Positions 34,528 through 43,403 of a DNA stretch of 64,000 nucleotides are shown here, in pieces. The notes under the pieces are model-generated. The model made no database searches and had not been told where the DNA came from. It worked only from the letters and a program-made list of their open reading frames with translations. Both the position numbers and the translations under genes were made by a program. How positions within the stretch are numbered: the stretch's first letter is position 1; every line of letters starts with the position of its first letter. This stretch comes from Smithellaceae bacterium (GTDB taxonomy: Bacteria; Desulfobacterota; Syntrophia; Syntrophales; Smithellaceae), in contig JAQUVQ010000002.1 in assembly GCA_028693285.1 (NCBI GenBank), forward strand, positions 41,626-105,625, in the 5' to 3' direction.

Positions 34528-34557
34528 AATAAAAAGTTTGAAAATAAAAAGTTTGAA
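34528..34557 (+). repeat. Perfect tandem 15-mer in the operon leader
   Basis: aataaaaagtttgaa occurs twice head to tail between the candidate promoter and the first gene of the envelope operon. It could be an operator pair, a transcript-stability element or chance slippage. Confidence 0.7.
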
Positions 34558-34610
34558 AAAACCCTCGAAAGTTGCTAGCAGGCAATAACCGTTCTTTAAG
34601 GAGACAGATT

Positions 34611-37600
34611 ATGAAAAAGATGACCTGCCTGCTGTTGATTTGCGCCTTTCTCGCCTGTTCCCAATGTGTGTTTGCCCAGGATTCCGCGGAGAAAAGCAGT
34701 CCGAAAACAACCGGGGAATATCTGAAGAAAACGGCAAAGGATCAGGCGGCATCAACGGCGGAAGATATGGCTAAGAAAAAGGTTCAGGAAAAGGTTGATC
34801 AGAAAGCGCCGCAATTGATCAATTTGGCATACGAAAAATATCCGGTGATCGCCAAATTCTCCGGCAGGAAAGATTTCTCGGAGTTAATGAAGGATTACAA
34901 CAAATACAGTGACGCATATGAAAAGCTCACCACGGTGAATTCGCTGCTCGTCAAGGTGGCGGAAGGCAACGTGGCGGGCGCGACCTATGACGCGACCAAA
35001 GAAATATTCACCAAAGTATTCCCTTATTCCAAATACATATTTTCATATCTCGAAGCGTGGGACAAAATTCTTACGTCCGTATCGGACGCCGTCATGGAAA
35101 ATAATCTTGATTACATCCGCAAGGAATTCATGAGAGACGTCCTGCCGAAGTGCAAAGAATCCTGTCCGTTGTCGGAGGAGCAAAGTTTCGCCGGAAGAAT
35201 AGGCCGGCGCATGGCGGAAGATGATCAGGGCGCTTACGGTCTGGTTGCCTGGTATTGCAAGGAGGGAGGCGCGGCCGGCAGTTCCAAGTGCGGAAGCATC
35301 TGTGTGTCCGGGCCGTTTGACTGGTCCAAAAGGAGAAGCTTTGAAAACTCGGGATGTGAAGATTATGCCGTCATGTCTTTTGTCCGCTCCGACCAGAAGA
35401 TCCGTCAGGCAGTGTCCGCTCACTATTCCATTCTCCGAGCCATTGAGGATGTGGGCGATATGCAGAAAGCGATGAAAAATGCATCCGATTATGTAAAGAA
35501 AAATCTGCTTGTCTTTGAACAGGAGCAGGGAAAAATATTTGCCGCCCAGGAGGCATTAAAAGAGCAGCAAAAGAAGGCCGCGCAGGAAAAGATCGCCATG
35601 GCCGAGCCGCCAACGCAGTGCGATGAAAAATGCGCGGAGAGTTATCGCAAAGCCTGGTATAAGACTAGAGAGATCTCGCAGGAGATTCAAGACAAGCGCA
35701 GCGCCATCAATGCAAGGGTCCAGGAAATCCAGAAAGAAAACGCCGCCAGAAGAAACGAACTGAAAATAAATGTTTCATCCGGCAATTTGGAAGAGCTCAA
35801 GACCGATCCCGGCAATGTATCCATTGACGAGGACAACGTTGATTACAATGGGCGGCAGGCCCAAAGGTTGGAAAAGCTTGTGGCCAACGCCGAAAAATGG
35901 CTTCAGTCTCAGCAGCTGGAGATTCGGGTTTACGACGGGCGCATATCCAGCCTTCAGGGGCTTTCCGGTCTGTATGCGCAGAAACAGAATCTCGAGACCC
36001 AGTATGGAACAGGCGGCACTTACCGATCCAGTGAGAAATTTACCGCCAATTATTCGCTGATTCTGGAAAATGAGATCAAGGGCGTGGAGCTCAAACGGCA
36101 GGAACTGGTGGATGAAATTACTGTCGTTCAGAACAATCTTTCCGGCTACAGGTCCCTCCAAAGCAAGTATAAAAGCGCCTTTGAACAGGGCAGCAAGAAA
36201 GCCAGAGAACTTCTGGAAAAAGAGGTAGAGCCCGCCTATCAGGAATATGCCCAGGCCGACCAGGAATTGGAAAATATCGAAAACGAACGTCGTGAATACG
36301 AGCAGGAGAAACTGATCCAGATCAACGTGGTCATGTCCAAAATCACCGCGGCAAAGAACCAGGCGGAATTGGAGACCCTGCTGCCCCAGGTCAACAAAGA
36401 TATGGCCGAATACAATCAGCTGCTGCAGAAGCAGGCGCAGCTGATGCAGAAGGCCGCAGACAAAAGTCAAAAAGTTGAAGCGCTTTCCAGATCTTCCAGG
36501 ATTCAAAGGGCAAAAGGTACGCTGGGATATCAAAGCAGCTCCCTGTCTTCCCGAATGGTCCGGCCGGACTTGAGCGGTTCAAAGTTCAGCCTTGCCGCTT
36601 ATCTTCCTTACATTGCCGAGGCCAACCGCTATGTTGTGACGGAAAGCGCGCGGCGCTATGGCGAAACCCTGAAAAAAATTCCCGATGAAGCGGCATTCAT
36701 CATTATGCCGGATGGCGATATGAAAAAGCTTTCTATGGAAGTGTCTTCGGCAACCGGAGAAAATGCGGCGAGTTCCATCAAAGCCCAGGCCTCAACCATT
36801 GCCAGAATCAAAGACTTCAGCGGAGCCTACAGCGCCTATCAGTCGGATCTTGGCAGTTCTCTGAATTCTGGAAACTGGAAAATAGATGCTGTGTTATCCG
36901 AGGAAGCAAGGGCGGCTTTGAACAGGCTGGCCGCTTTTTGGAGTGAGCATTTTAATCCGCTTATGCAAAAACGTTCGCAAAAAATTAATGAGAAAATTAC
37001 CTACAGCCAGCCGAAGATCGGCTCCGGAGCGCAAACCCTTCACGGCGCCGTCCGTTTGACCGCCGGTGACATTACTGACGGCAAAGTGCCTTTTCAAATC
37101 ACGGCCAGTGGCTGGGGCATCTCCCGCGCTCTTGTCAGAGTTGCCGCAGCCGGGAAGAACCTGCCGCTGACCATCAAGACCTCAACGGCAGCCGAAATAC
37201 CCGAGGCTGTCTATACGGCGATGGTTCCGGTTGCGGCCGGCAAGGCAACGCATGTTTCCTACACGGTCGGGGACTGGACGCATTCCGTTGATCTTCGCGC
37301 GCCGGCAGGCCATGCTGTTTCGCCGGAGGATGTCGGCAAAATTCGCGCTTTCTACGACAAATTCAAACAGGAATACGAGTCGCGCAACGATTCACGGATT
37401 GTGGCCATGATCAGCGACGACTGGCAGGCCGGCGACGGATCAACGCTTTCCGATCTGCAGATGAATCTGCGGCGCACCTTTCGGGTTTTTGACGAGATCC
37501 GCTACAACATTCAGAATCTCTCCGTAACACCCGGTCAGGACGGACGTTACAATGTATCCTATGATGTCACCATCACCAGCAGAATTTACAAAAGGAACCT

Positions 37601-37706
37601 CAAGCACGAAGAAAAATCGAGCGTTCAGGAAGAAGTGACCATCGGGAGTTCCGGCAAGCCCAAAATATCAAAAACGCTGGGGGGAAGGTTCTGGACTGTT
37701 CAATAA
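34611..37706 (+). CDS. Large exported coiled-coil protein with C-terminal NTF2-like domain (1031 aa)
   Basis: The start ATG 34611 follows AAGGAG; the track's upstream start is not supported. Signal peptide MTCLLLICAFLACSQCVFAQ. The middle is rich in Glu/Lys/Gln heptads, so long coiled coils are expected (~290-640). Two Cys-rich patches (CKESC, CGSIC, CDEKC) suggest disulfides. An Ig-like segment (~800-900) precedes the shared C-terminal domain (~905-1031), which begins IRAFYDKFKQEYESRNDS and ends LGGRFWTVQ. The same domain ends three other giants of this operon. First gene of the run of eight. Likely a filamentous or scaffold protein of the envelope; the C-terminal domain could be its docking or export tag (inference). 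Confidence 0.7.
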   Translation: MKKMTCLLLICAFLACSQCVFAQDSAEKSSPKTTGEYLKKTAKDQAASTAEDMAKKKVQEKVDQKAPQLINLAYEKYPVIAKFSGRKDFSELMKDYNKYSDAYEKLTTVNSLLVKVAEGNVAGATYDATKEIFTKVFPYSKYIFSYLEAWDKILTSVSDAVMENNLDYIRKEFMRDVLPKCKESCPLSEEQSFAGRIGRRMAEDDQGAYGLVAWYCKEGGAAGSSKCGSICVSGPFDWSKRRSFENSGCEDYAVMSFVRSDQKIRQAVSAHYSILRAIEDVGDMQKAMKNASDYVKKNLLVFEQEQGKIFAAQEALKEQQKKAAQEKIAMAEPPTQCDEKCAESYRKAWYKTREISQEIQDKRSAINARVQEIQKENAARRNELKINVSSGNLEELKTDPGNVSIDEDNVDYNGRQAQRLEKLVANAEKWLQSQQLEIRVYDGRISSLQGLSGLYAQKQNLETQYGTGGTYRSSEKFTANYSLILENEIKGVELKRQELVDEITVVQNNLSGYRSLQSKYKSAFEQGSKKARELLEKEVEPAYQEYAQADQELENIENERREYEQEKLIQINVVMSKITAAKNQAELETLLPQVNKDMAEYNQLLQKQAQLMQKAADKSQKVEALSRSSRIQRAKGTLGYQSSSLSSRMVRPDLSGSKFSLAAYLPYIAEANRYVVTESARRYGETLKKIPDEAAFIIMPDGDMKKLSMEVSSATGENAASSIKAQASTIARIKDFSGAYSAYQSDLGSSLNSGNWKIDAVLSEEARAALNRLAAFWSEHFNPLMQKRSQKINEKITYSQPKIGSGAQTLHGAVRLTAGDITDGKVPFQITASGWGISRALVRVAAAGKNLPLTIKTSTAAEIPEAVYTAMVPVAAGKATHVSYTVGDWTHSVDLRAPAGHAVSPEDVGKIRAFYDKFKQEYESRNDSRIVAMISDDWQAGDGSTLSDLQMNLRRTFRVFDEIRYNIQNLSVTPGQDGRYNVSYDVTITSRIYKRNLKHEEKSSVQEEVTIGSSGKPKISKTLGGRFWTVQ
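37571..37694 (+). repeat. 124-bp near-identical 3' tract, copy 1
   Basis: Matches 41463-41586 with one mismatch by eye. It encodes the end of the shared C-terminal domain (TSRIYKRNLKHEEKSSV...). Confidence 0.9.
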
Positions 37707-37881
37707 ATAATGCTGGAAATTGCACGGCAAGTTTCTTATTATACAGCAAAGAAGCGCTTCAAATCGTGAGGCGGGGAGATTCAAAGAACCTTGGTCGGAA
37801 TTCAATTTTTTCTGGAAACCAGACAAATCTATGAAAAATCCAACAGTCTGTTTTGGTCCATGCCGGTACATCAAGAAAAAC

Positions 37882-40800
37882 ATGATGAAGTTTTGCATAC
37901 TCATTTTCATCCTTTGCCTGCTGGCCATGCCCGGGCTTTGCAAAGCCGCTTCAGAAGAAGATGTTTATGACGCCATGTTCAACGCGGACGCCTCTCTTTT
38001 TACGACAGGCTACGGGGTTTTCCTTGACCAGGTAAAGGACGGCCAGAGATTTGGCGCTTCCATCGATGTGTTCAACAAGGCCGCCGGGTTTGCCGCCACT
38101 TACAGCAGCGTGACGACAAAAGCTTTTGCCACAGGCGATGTATCCGGCGCCGGAGAGGAAGCCATGCTGGCCGTCCTGTCCGAAATCGCCGGATGGCCGT
38201 CCGGCCAAGGCCTCCTGAAATACGTCGGTCTCTCTACGGGGGTCTTTCAGGTAGCATTGACGGCTTATTCCATCACCAAAGAGTCCTTTGCTCAGGTCAG
38301 GGCTACAAAGATTGCCCTCAACATAGAAACTCTATATGGCTGGATTGAAAGCGACCCGGTGCTGAAGCCCAAAAAGGGCAGGCAGCTCGGAGACAAGAGC
38401 GATCCGATTCCGGTCAATAATGAGTCGGTGGAATACATGTTCAGGAAGGTGGCGCAGGATGAGAGATGGCGTAATTTGTTCAAGTCCTATGTGTCGGAAG
38501 AACTCGGAGAAACCTTTCCAGAGCCCTCGACCTGGGATTGGCTCAGCATTGCCGCTGTAGACGGCTGGAAAAGCGCTCACACGGCCGAGCAGGCGGAAAT
38601 ATTCAAGGACAAGCGGCAGGTGGAAACATGGATCGCCGGTCTTCTGAGCCAGTTGAATAAATATGCCAGGGCTGTCGAGAGCGAAGTGATCCTGCGGCAG
38701 ACGTTGGCGAAGATCGAGAAGGCATCCAAGAAGATAACGCCCGAATTCCAGAAGTTTGTTGTCGGCGCCGAGGAGGCTGAAAAAAAACTTCCCGAGATCG
38801 ATGCCTATGCAAAGCAGGTTCCCACAATCATTGCCGCTGCAAAGAAAAATCAAAACTGGGACAGCCTCTACGATGTTCGGGACAAAATCGGGTATTATGC
38901 AAGAGTTTATGTAAGAGTGCTTCCCGACACGGGAAATATCGGCAAGAAGAAGCAGGCGACAAAGGCCGCCCTCAAGAACTCCTGGGTCGATGTGTCCAAG
39001 ACGCTCAAGGATATTCCCAAAACCATTAAAGAAGATTTTACTGCGCAAACCGTGACACCCCAATACAAGACCTCGATTTCACTGGCCGAGGTTTCTCCTG
39101 ATTTCATTGACATTGACGAGGTTGCCGCGAGACTGCACAAGGCGAAGTCTCTTCAGGACATGGAAGCCGAAGTGATTCTTGTCAAGGAGGATACAGAAAA
39201 AAAATACAGGACCTTTCAGGAGAACCACAACAAGGAAAATCCGGCGGGTGATCAGCATCCCGCCTATAATTCCCGGCGCGATGCGATGCTTCAGACATTG
39301 GAAAATCAGCGAAAAGCCCTGGAAGCGCAAATTGCTTCATGTGACCAATACTGCCGTTGGCTTTCCGGCGCCAATCCGTGTGGGGCGGATGGCGGCAAGA
39401 CCTGGGAGAGATGCTTCAACAGTGCGTCAGATGCCAAACGCGCCTGGGAAAAAACGGCATGGAAGCCATTGGAAGATCTGGAAACTGATAAAAAAAATTA
39501 CAATGCCAAACGAGAACTGTATGCCGGCAATATTTTTAATCAGCATGAAGCTTTGCTGAAAGCAATCGGCAGGCTGACCAATGAAGAGAGGGCAAGGTTT
39601 GCCGATATGGAAAAGCTGAAGAAGGATGCCCTGGACACTCTGGGAGCGGTGGATCAAAGCGTCCCGATCTTTTATCCGGAAACGGAAACAAAGCACTCCC
39701 AGGTAACGGCGGCGGACACGAAACAGTACCTCAACAGCTTCAGAGGCCAGAAAACCGACGGATATCTGGGCCTGCCGAAGATGAAGTTCCCGAAGTGGGG
39801 TGAGGATGGAATGGCTGTTTACGAGTATGTCCGGCGCATCGAGAGAAACGTATCCAACGAGAGACAGAATTTTGATCGATTGAGCGAAAAACACAGTCAG
39901 GCGATTCAATACATCGGGAAACTGAAAACATACCTCAAAGAAAAGGACCGGTATGAGCAGGAGATCAAGGAAGCAAAAGAAAGAATCTATGCCCTGCAAC
40001 TGCAGTCTGATCCCAAGGCGCAGGTAATCCCGGACATCGAAAAAAGAATTGCCGAAATGAAAAATGTGGAAAAGCTGGCGCTCGAAATTGAAGCTGAATT
40101 AAACAACAACTTGATCGCGGAAAATCAGAAGCAGCTTGCCGGCATAGAGGACGACCTGCAATATCTCGACTATCTGTTCAAGAGAATCGACTATTGGCGC
40201 GATGCGGTTCGGGGAAATACGCTGGCGGGATCGGTCAATGCCACTGTGGTGGAAGTAGCCGTCGCCACGGAAAACAGTGCCGGTTCAAACCATCATAAAT
40301 ACCTTGCGCCCTCATGGCAGGACTTGAGTCTTTTTGACAAAGCGAAAGCCGCCGCCGCCGCAAATGCGTTGCTGAAGGATGTCGAGCGCACCGGCATCGC
40401 CAAATGGGATCCCAACGGGGATACGGGGCTCAAGGTCATGCTGGAGAAGAAGGCCGCGGAGATAAGAAATTACTGCATCGACACGCCCGATTACGCCATC
40501 GTGAACGCCAATGTGGTGTATGCCGCAAGGATTGCCAGGATGGCCGCCGACGTGAAAGCAATCCCCGCAAGCACTTACGGAACCAATACTTATAAAGAAG
40601 GCCTCAAAAACCGCACGTTCGATGAGAAGCTCGGCGCAGCGCTTGGAAACGGCACAGCCTTTGCGATGAATATAGAGATGAAAATGAATTCGAACGAACA
40701 GACGGTTTCGGTGACGCTTGACAAAGCCAAAGAGCTGGCGGCGAGCCACGGAAACGCCACCATCAAGACGGCATCCTCCGACATGGTGAAGGCGATAGAA

Positions 40801-41598
40801 GAGCATTTGTCGCGCTACAACGCCCAGGTTGCCCAGGAGGCCAAACAATGGGAAATCGATAAAGCCAAAGCCGAGGCGGAGCAGAAACTCCAGAACGAAT
40901 GTCTCGCCAAGGGGGGGAATTATTCAAACGGCGAATGCAAAACCATTCCTGGAGGCACGGGATTAGGCACGGGCGGTTTTCCGGGCCAGTCGGGACAAGC
41001 CGCGGGTCCGGGTGCGATTGCGGCGGGCGGGCCGGCCGGAATAAATACAGGAGCGCCGCCTGCGGGCAGGGGAGCGGTAATGCCTCAGCCGCCGGGATCG
41101 GGCGCAAAAGCGCCTGCCTTCCGCCCGGACCAAACCGGTCCTGCAAAAGGCGAACCTGTCGGATTTTCAGCCTCCGCTGCCTCAAGAAATATGGGCGGCA
41201 GGTCCGGGATGGATGATAACCTCAAGGATAAAGTTAAAGATCTTTATGGCCGGTTTAAAGAAGCTTATGAGGCGAAAAATGCCTCGGGCGTGATCTACTG
41301 CCTGAGCGATCAGTGGGAATCCAGTGACGGCGGAACCCTTTCGGATCTCCAGCAGAATCTCCGGCGGACATTTCGCACCTTTGATCAAATTCAGTTTAGA
41401 ATCGAAAATATGCAGATCAGCAACATCGCGGAGGACCGGTTCCGTGTCAGCTACGACGCAGTCATCACCAGCAGAATTTACAAAAGGAACCTCAAGCACG
41501 AAGAAAAATCGAGCGTTCAGGAAGAAGTGACCATCGGGAGTTCGGGCAAGCCCAAAATATCAAAAACGCTGGGGGGAAGGTTCTGGTATGTCAAATAA
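37882..41598 (+). CDS. Large exported coiled-coil protein with C-terminal NTF2-like domain (1238 aa)
   Basis: The start is probably ATG 37882 or 37885, giving signal peptide FCILIFILCLLAMPGLCKA; the ribosome site is weak. The N-terminal ~350 aa are homologous to the protein at 49543: shared IETLYGWIES / LESLYGHFES, then GRQLGDKSDPIPV / GRVLGEGDPMPV. A long charged coiled-coil region follows (~400-850), then a Gly/Pro/Ala-rich linker (~1040-1105). The shared NTF2-like domain spans ~1111-1238, ending LGGRFWYVK. It is separated from the first gene by 175 bp, in which I see no gene. Together with its paralog it forms one of two giant pairs in the operon. Confidence 0.7.
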   Translation: MMKFCILIFILCLLAMPGLCKAASEEDVYDAMFNADASLFTTGYGVFLDQVKDGQRFGASIDVFNKAAGFAATYSSVTTKAFATGDVSGAGEEAMLAVLSEIAGWPSGQGLLKYVGLSTGVFQVALTAYSITKESFAQVRATKIALNIETLYGWIESDPVLKPKKGRQLGDKSDPIPVNNESVEYMFRKVAQDERWRNLFKSYVSEELGETFPEPSTWDWLSIAAVDGWKSAHTAEQAEIFKDKRQVETWIAGLLSQLNKYARAVESEVILRQTLAKIEKASKKITPEFQKFVVGAEEAEKKLPEIDAYAKQVPTIIAAAKKNQNWDSLYDVRDKIGYYARVYVRVLPDTGNIGKKKQATKAALKNSWVDVSKTLKDIPKTIKEDFTAQTVTPQYKTSISLAEVSPDFIDIDEVAARLHKAKSLQDMEAEVILVKEDTEKKYRTFQENHNKENPAGDQHPAYNSRRDAMLQTLENQRKALEAQIASCDQYCRWLSGANPCGADGGKTWERCFNSASDAKRAWEKTAWKPLEDLETDKKNYNAKRELYAGNIFNQHEALLKAIGRLTNEERARFADMEKLKKDALDTLGAVDQSVPIFYPETETKHSQVTAADTKQYLNSFRGQKTDGYLGLPKMKFPKWGEDGMAVYEYVRRIERNVSNERQNFDRLSEKHSQAIQYIGKLKTYLKEKDRYEQEIKEAKERIYALQLQSDPKAQVIPDIEKRIAEMKNVEKLALEIEAELNNNLIAENQKQLAGIEDDLQYLDYLFKRIDYWRDAVRGNTLAGSVNATVVEVAVATENSAGSNHHKYLAPSWQDLSLFDKAKAAAAANALLKDVERTGIAKWDPNGDTGLKVMLEKKAAEIRNYCIDTPDYAIVNANVVYAARIARMAADVKAIPASTYGTNTYKEGLKNRTFDEKLGAALGNGTAFAMNIEMKMNSNEQTVSVTLDKAKELAASHGNATIKTASSDMVKAIEEHLSRYNAQVAQEAKQWEIDKAKAEAEQKLQNECLAKGGNYSNGECKTIPGGTGLGTGGFPGQSGQAAGPGAIAAGGPAGINTGAPPAGRGAVMPQPPGSGAKAPAFRPDQTGPAKGEPVGFSASAASRNMGGRSGMDDNLKDKVKDLYGRFKEAYEAKNASGVIYCLSDQWESSDGGTLSDLQQNLRRTFRTFDQIQFRIENMQISNIAEDRFRVSYDAVITSRIYKRNLKHEEKSSVQEEVTIGSSGKPKISKTLGGRFWYVK
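41463..41586 (+). repeat. 124-bp near-identical 3' tract, copy 2
   Basis: Partner of 37571-37694. Upstream of the tract the two domains differ clearly at both DNA and protein level. Confidence 0.9.
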
Positions 41599-41735
41599 AG
41601 CCGGTCCCGCAAACCTAAAAAGCGCTTGTGGAGCATAAAAAGTTATCATATAAAAACAGGCATGACAGATTGAAGCCGCAGGATACATCAAATGAATTTG
41701 AGAAGAATATCTATTATGAAAGGAACGGTAAAAAA

Positions 41736-43379
41736 ATGAAAACCTCTTCAATCACAGGAGTGTGCTTTTCTTCCCAAAGCTTTCGGTGGCTAACGGTGAT
41801 CCTCATGTGTTTCTTTTTTCTGGGGAATCCTTTTCTTCTGAAAGCGGAAAACGAATTTCATGCGTCCAATGAATTCAGCTACACGTATAATGACATCAGC
41901 GGTCCCGGCAGCAGCCAGTCATCCCTGCGGCAGGGTTTCAGCTACCTGAATCTTCTGAATATCAACGATCTCGGAAACTATAAAGGGTTTGATTACAATT
42001 TCAATTTCGGGCTCAAACTGACGGATGACCCGACCAACGACCAGCAAACCGCTTCCATCACCAACCTTCAGGGGAGAATCACCAACAAGGTTCACACCTT
42101 GAACCTTGGCGACACCTTCGAGACATTTTCCCAGTACGCGCTGAGTTCGGCCGTAAAAGGGGCCTCCTACCGGTTTGTTAAGGAAAACTCTTATATTCCG
42201 GAAGTGAGCCTGGTTTATGGCTATGCCTATTCGCGATGGGACAATGCCTTTGCGATTTACGACGGCCCGGTGAAAGCTGTCGCCCGGCAAGTGATGGGCG
42301 CGCGCCTCAAGGAAAATCTGGGGCAGAATTTCTGGGCGGGCTTAAGTTATGTTCAATCGCAGGATAATGACCGCGTCAATCCCACGGATTCCCTGTATCT
42401 GAACCGCGCCTATACTTTTGACATGGAATACAAACCGATTCCCGGCCTGACCGTTTCCGGAGAAGCCTCTCTTTCCGATCAGAAGGAATGGACGGGAAAT
42501 GACGGCAGCGAGACCACCCGCCACGGCGCGGCCTACAGATTGACGGCTGTGGGAGATGCGGATCCCAGCCGGGTTACGCTGGAATACGAAAGAATATCGC
42601 CCAATTTCACAACGCTGGTCGGTTCGGCAACGCCGGACAGAGAAAAGGCCAAGGCAAAATGGCGTTATAAGTACACAAAAAATATTTCGGCCAATTTAGG
42701 ATTCCTCTGGTTTAGAGACAACCTGGACGGGCAGAAAACAGCGGGGCGGACGGACTATTATAAACCGGAGATCGGCTTTACCTTGAAAAGGTTTCTGGGA
42801 AGGGCATACGGTACAGCCGACATCGCCTACAAACTGGATGTCACATCCAATAATAATACGGAAAATTATAATCATATCGTTACCTTGAACTATCAGGACC
42901 AGTTCTTCGGATTTCTGGACAGCGACACAAACCTGGGCTACACGCTTTATGACAATAAAATTTCCGTCGAGGAACGGAACAATGAGTTCACCTACAATAC
43001 CTCTTTGAGCAGCCGCCACACTTTGGGCATGGTTGTCCTGAAGCCTGCCGTGTATCTGGGCGGGTGGACGCAGCGCAGTGAGCTGGTGGTCAGCACCGAC
43101 CAGATTTATGAGTATTCCGCGGGATTCGGTCTGGATGTTCCGGATTGGAAGCTCACCTCCACCATCAAGGCCGGCCAGAACCGTCTGGATAAAAGCGTCG
43201 GCCAGGACACGGACAAGACGTTTGCCTCTTTCAACCTCAATTACCGCCCGCCGTTTCTCAAAAAGCTCAATCAGGGCATGCTGTTTTTCAGGGCTAAATA
43301 CAACGATTTCAGTTACACGAACGCCGGAAACAACTTTCGCGAAACCAGCCTGACCGCAGGTTTGATTCTTGAGATTTAA
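41736..43379 (+). CDS. Outer-membrane beta-barrel protein with usher-like motif (547 aa)
   Basis: The start ATG 41736 follows AGGAACGG. Signal peptide WLTVILMCFFFLGNPFLLKA. The mature protein is a regular series of amphipathic strands rich in Tyr, Asn and Asp, ending in TAGLILEI, a plausible barrel terminus although not Phe. LNLGDTFETF...VKGASYRF at ~124 aligns with the same element in both cassette barrels, but the C-terminal periplasmic domain of those is absent. It sits between two giant coiled-coil genes and the Ig/NTF2 gene, so it is the only barrel candidate of this operon and a possible outlet or anchor for the giants (inference). Confidence 0.75.
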   Translation: MKTSSITGVCFSSQSFRWLTVILMCFFFLGNPFLLKAENEFHASNEFSYTYNDISGPGSSQSSLRQGFSYLNLLNINDLGNYKGFDYNFNFGLKLTDDPTNDQQTASITNLQGRITNKVHTLNLGDTFETFSQYALSSAVKGASYRFVKENSYIPEVSLVYGYAYSRWDNAFAIYDGPVKAVARQVMGARLKENLGQNFWAGLSYVQSQDNDRVNPTDSLYLNRAYTFDMEYKPIPGLTVSGEASLSDQKEWTGNDGSETTRHGAAYRLTAVGDADPSRVTLEYERISPNFTTLVGSATPDREKAKAKWRYKYTKNISANLGFLWFRDNLDGQKTAGRTDYYKPEIGFTLKRFLGRAYGTADIAYKLDVTSNNNTENYNHIVTLNYQDQFFGFLDSDTNLGYTLYDNKISVEERNNEFTYNTSLSSRHTLGMVVLKPAVYLGGWTQRSELVVSTDQIYEYSAGFGLDVPDWKLTSTIKAGQNRLDKSVGQDTDKTFASFNLNYRPPFLKKLNQGMLFFRAKYNDFSYTNAGNNFRETSLTAGLILEI

Positions 43380-43403
43380 AAAGTTTTCCAAAGGAGGAAA
43401 ATC

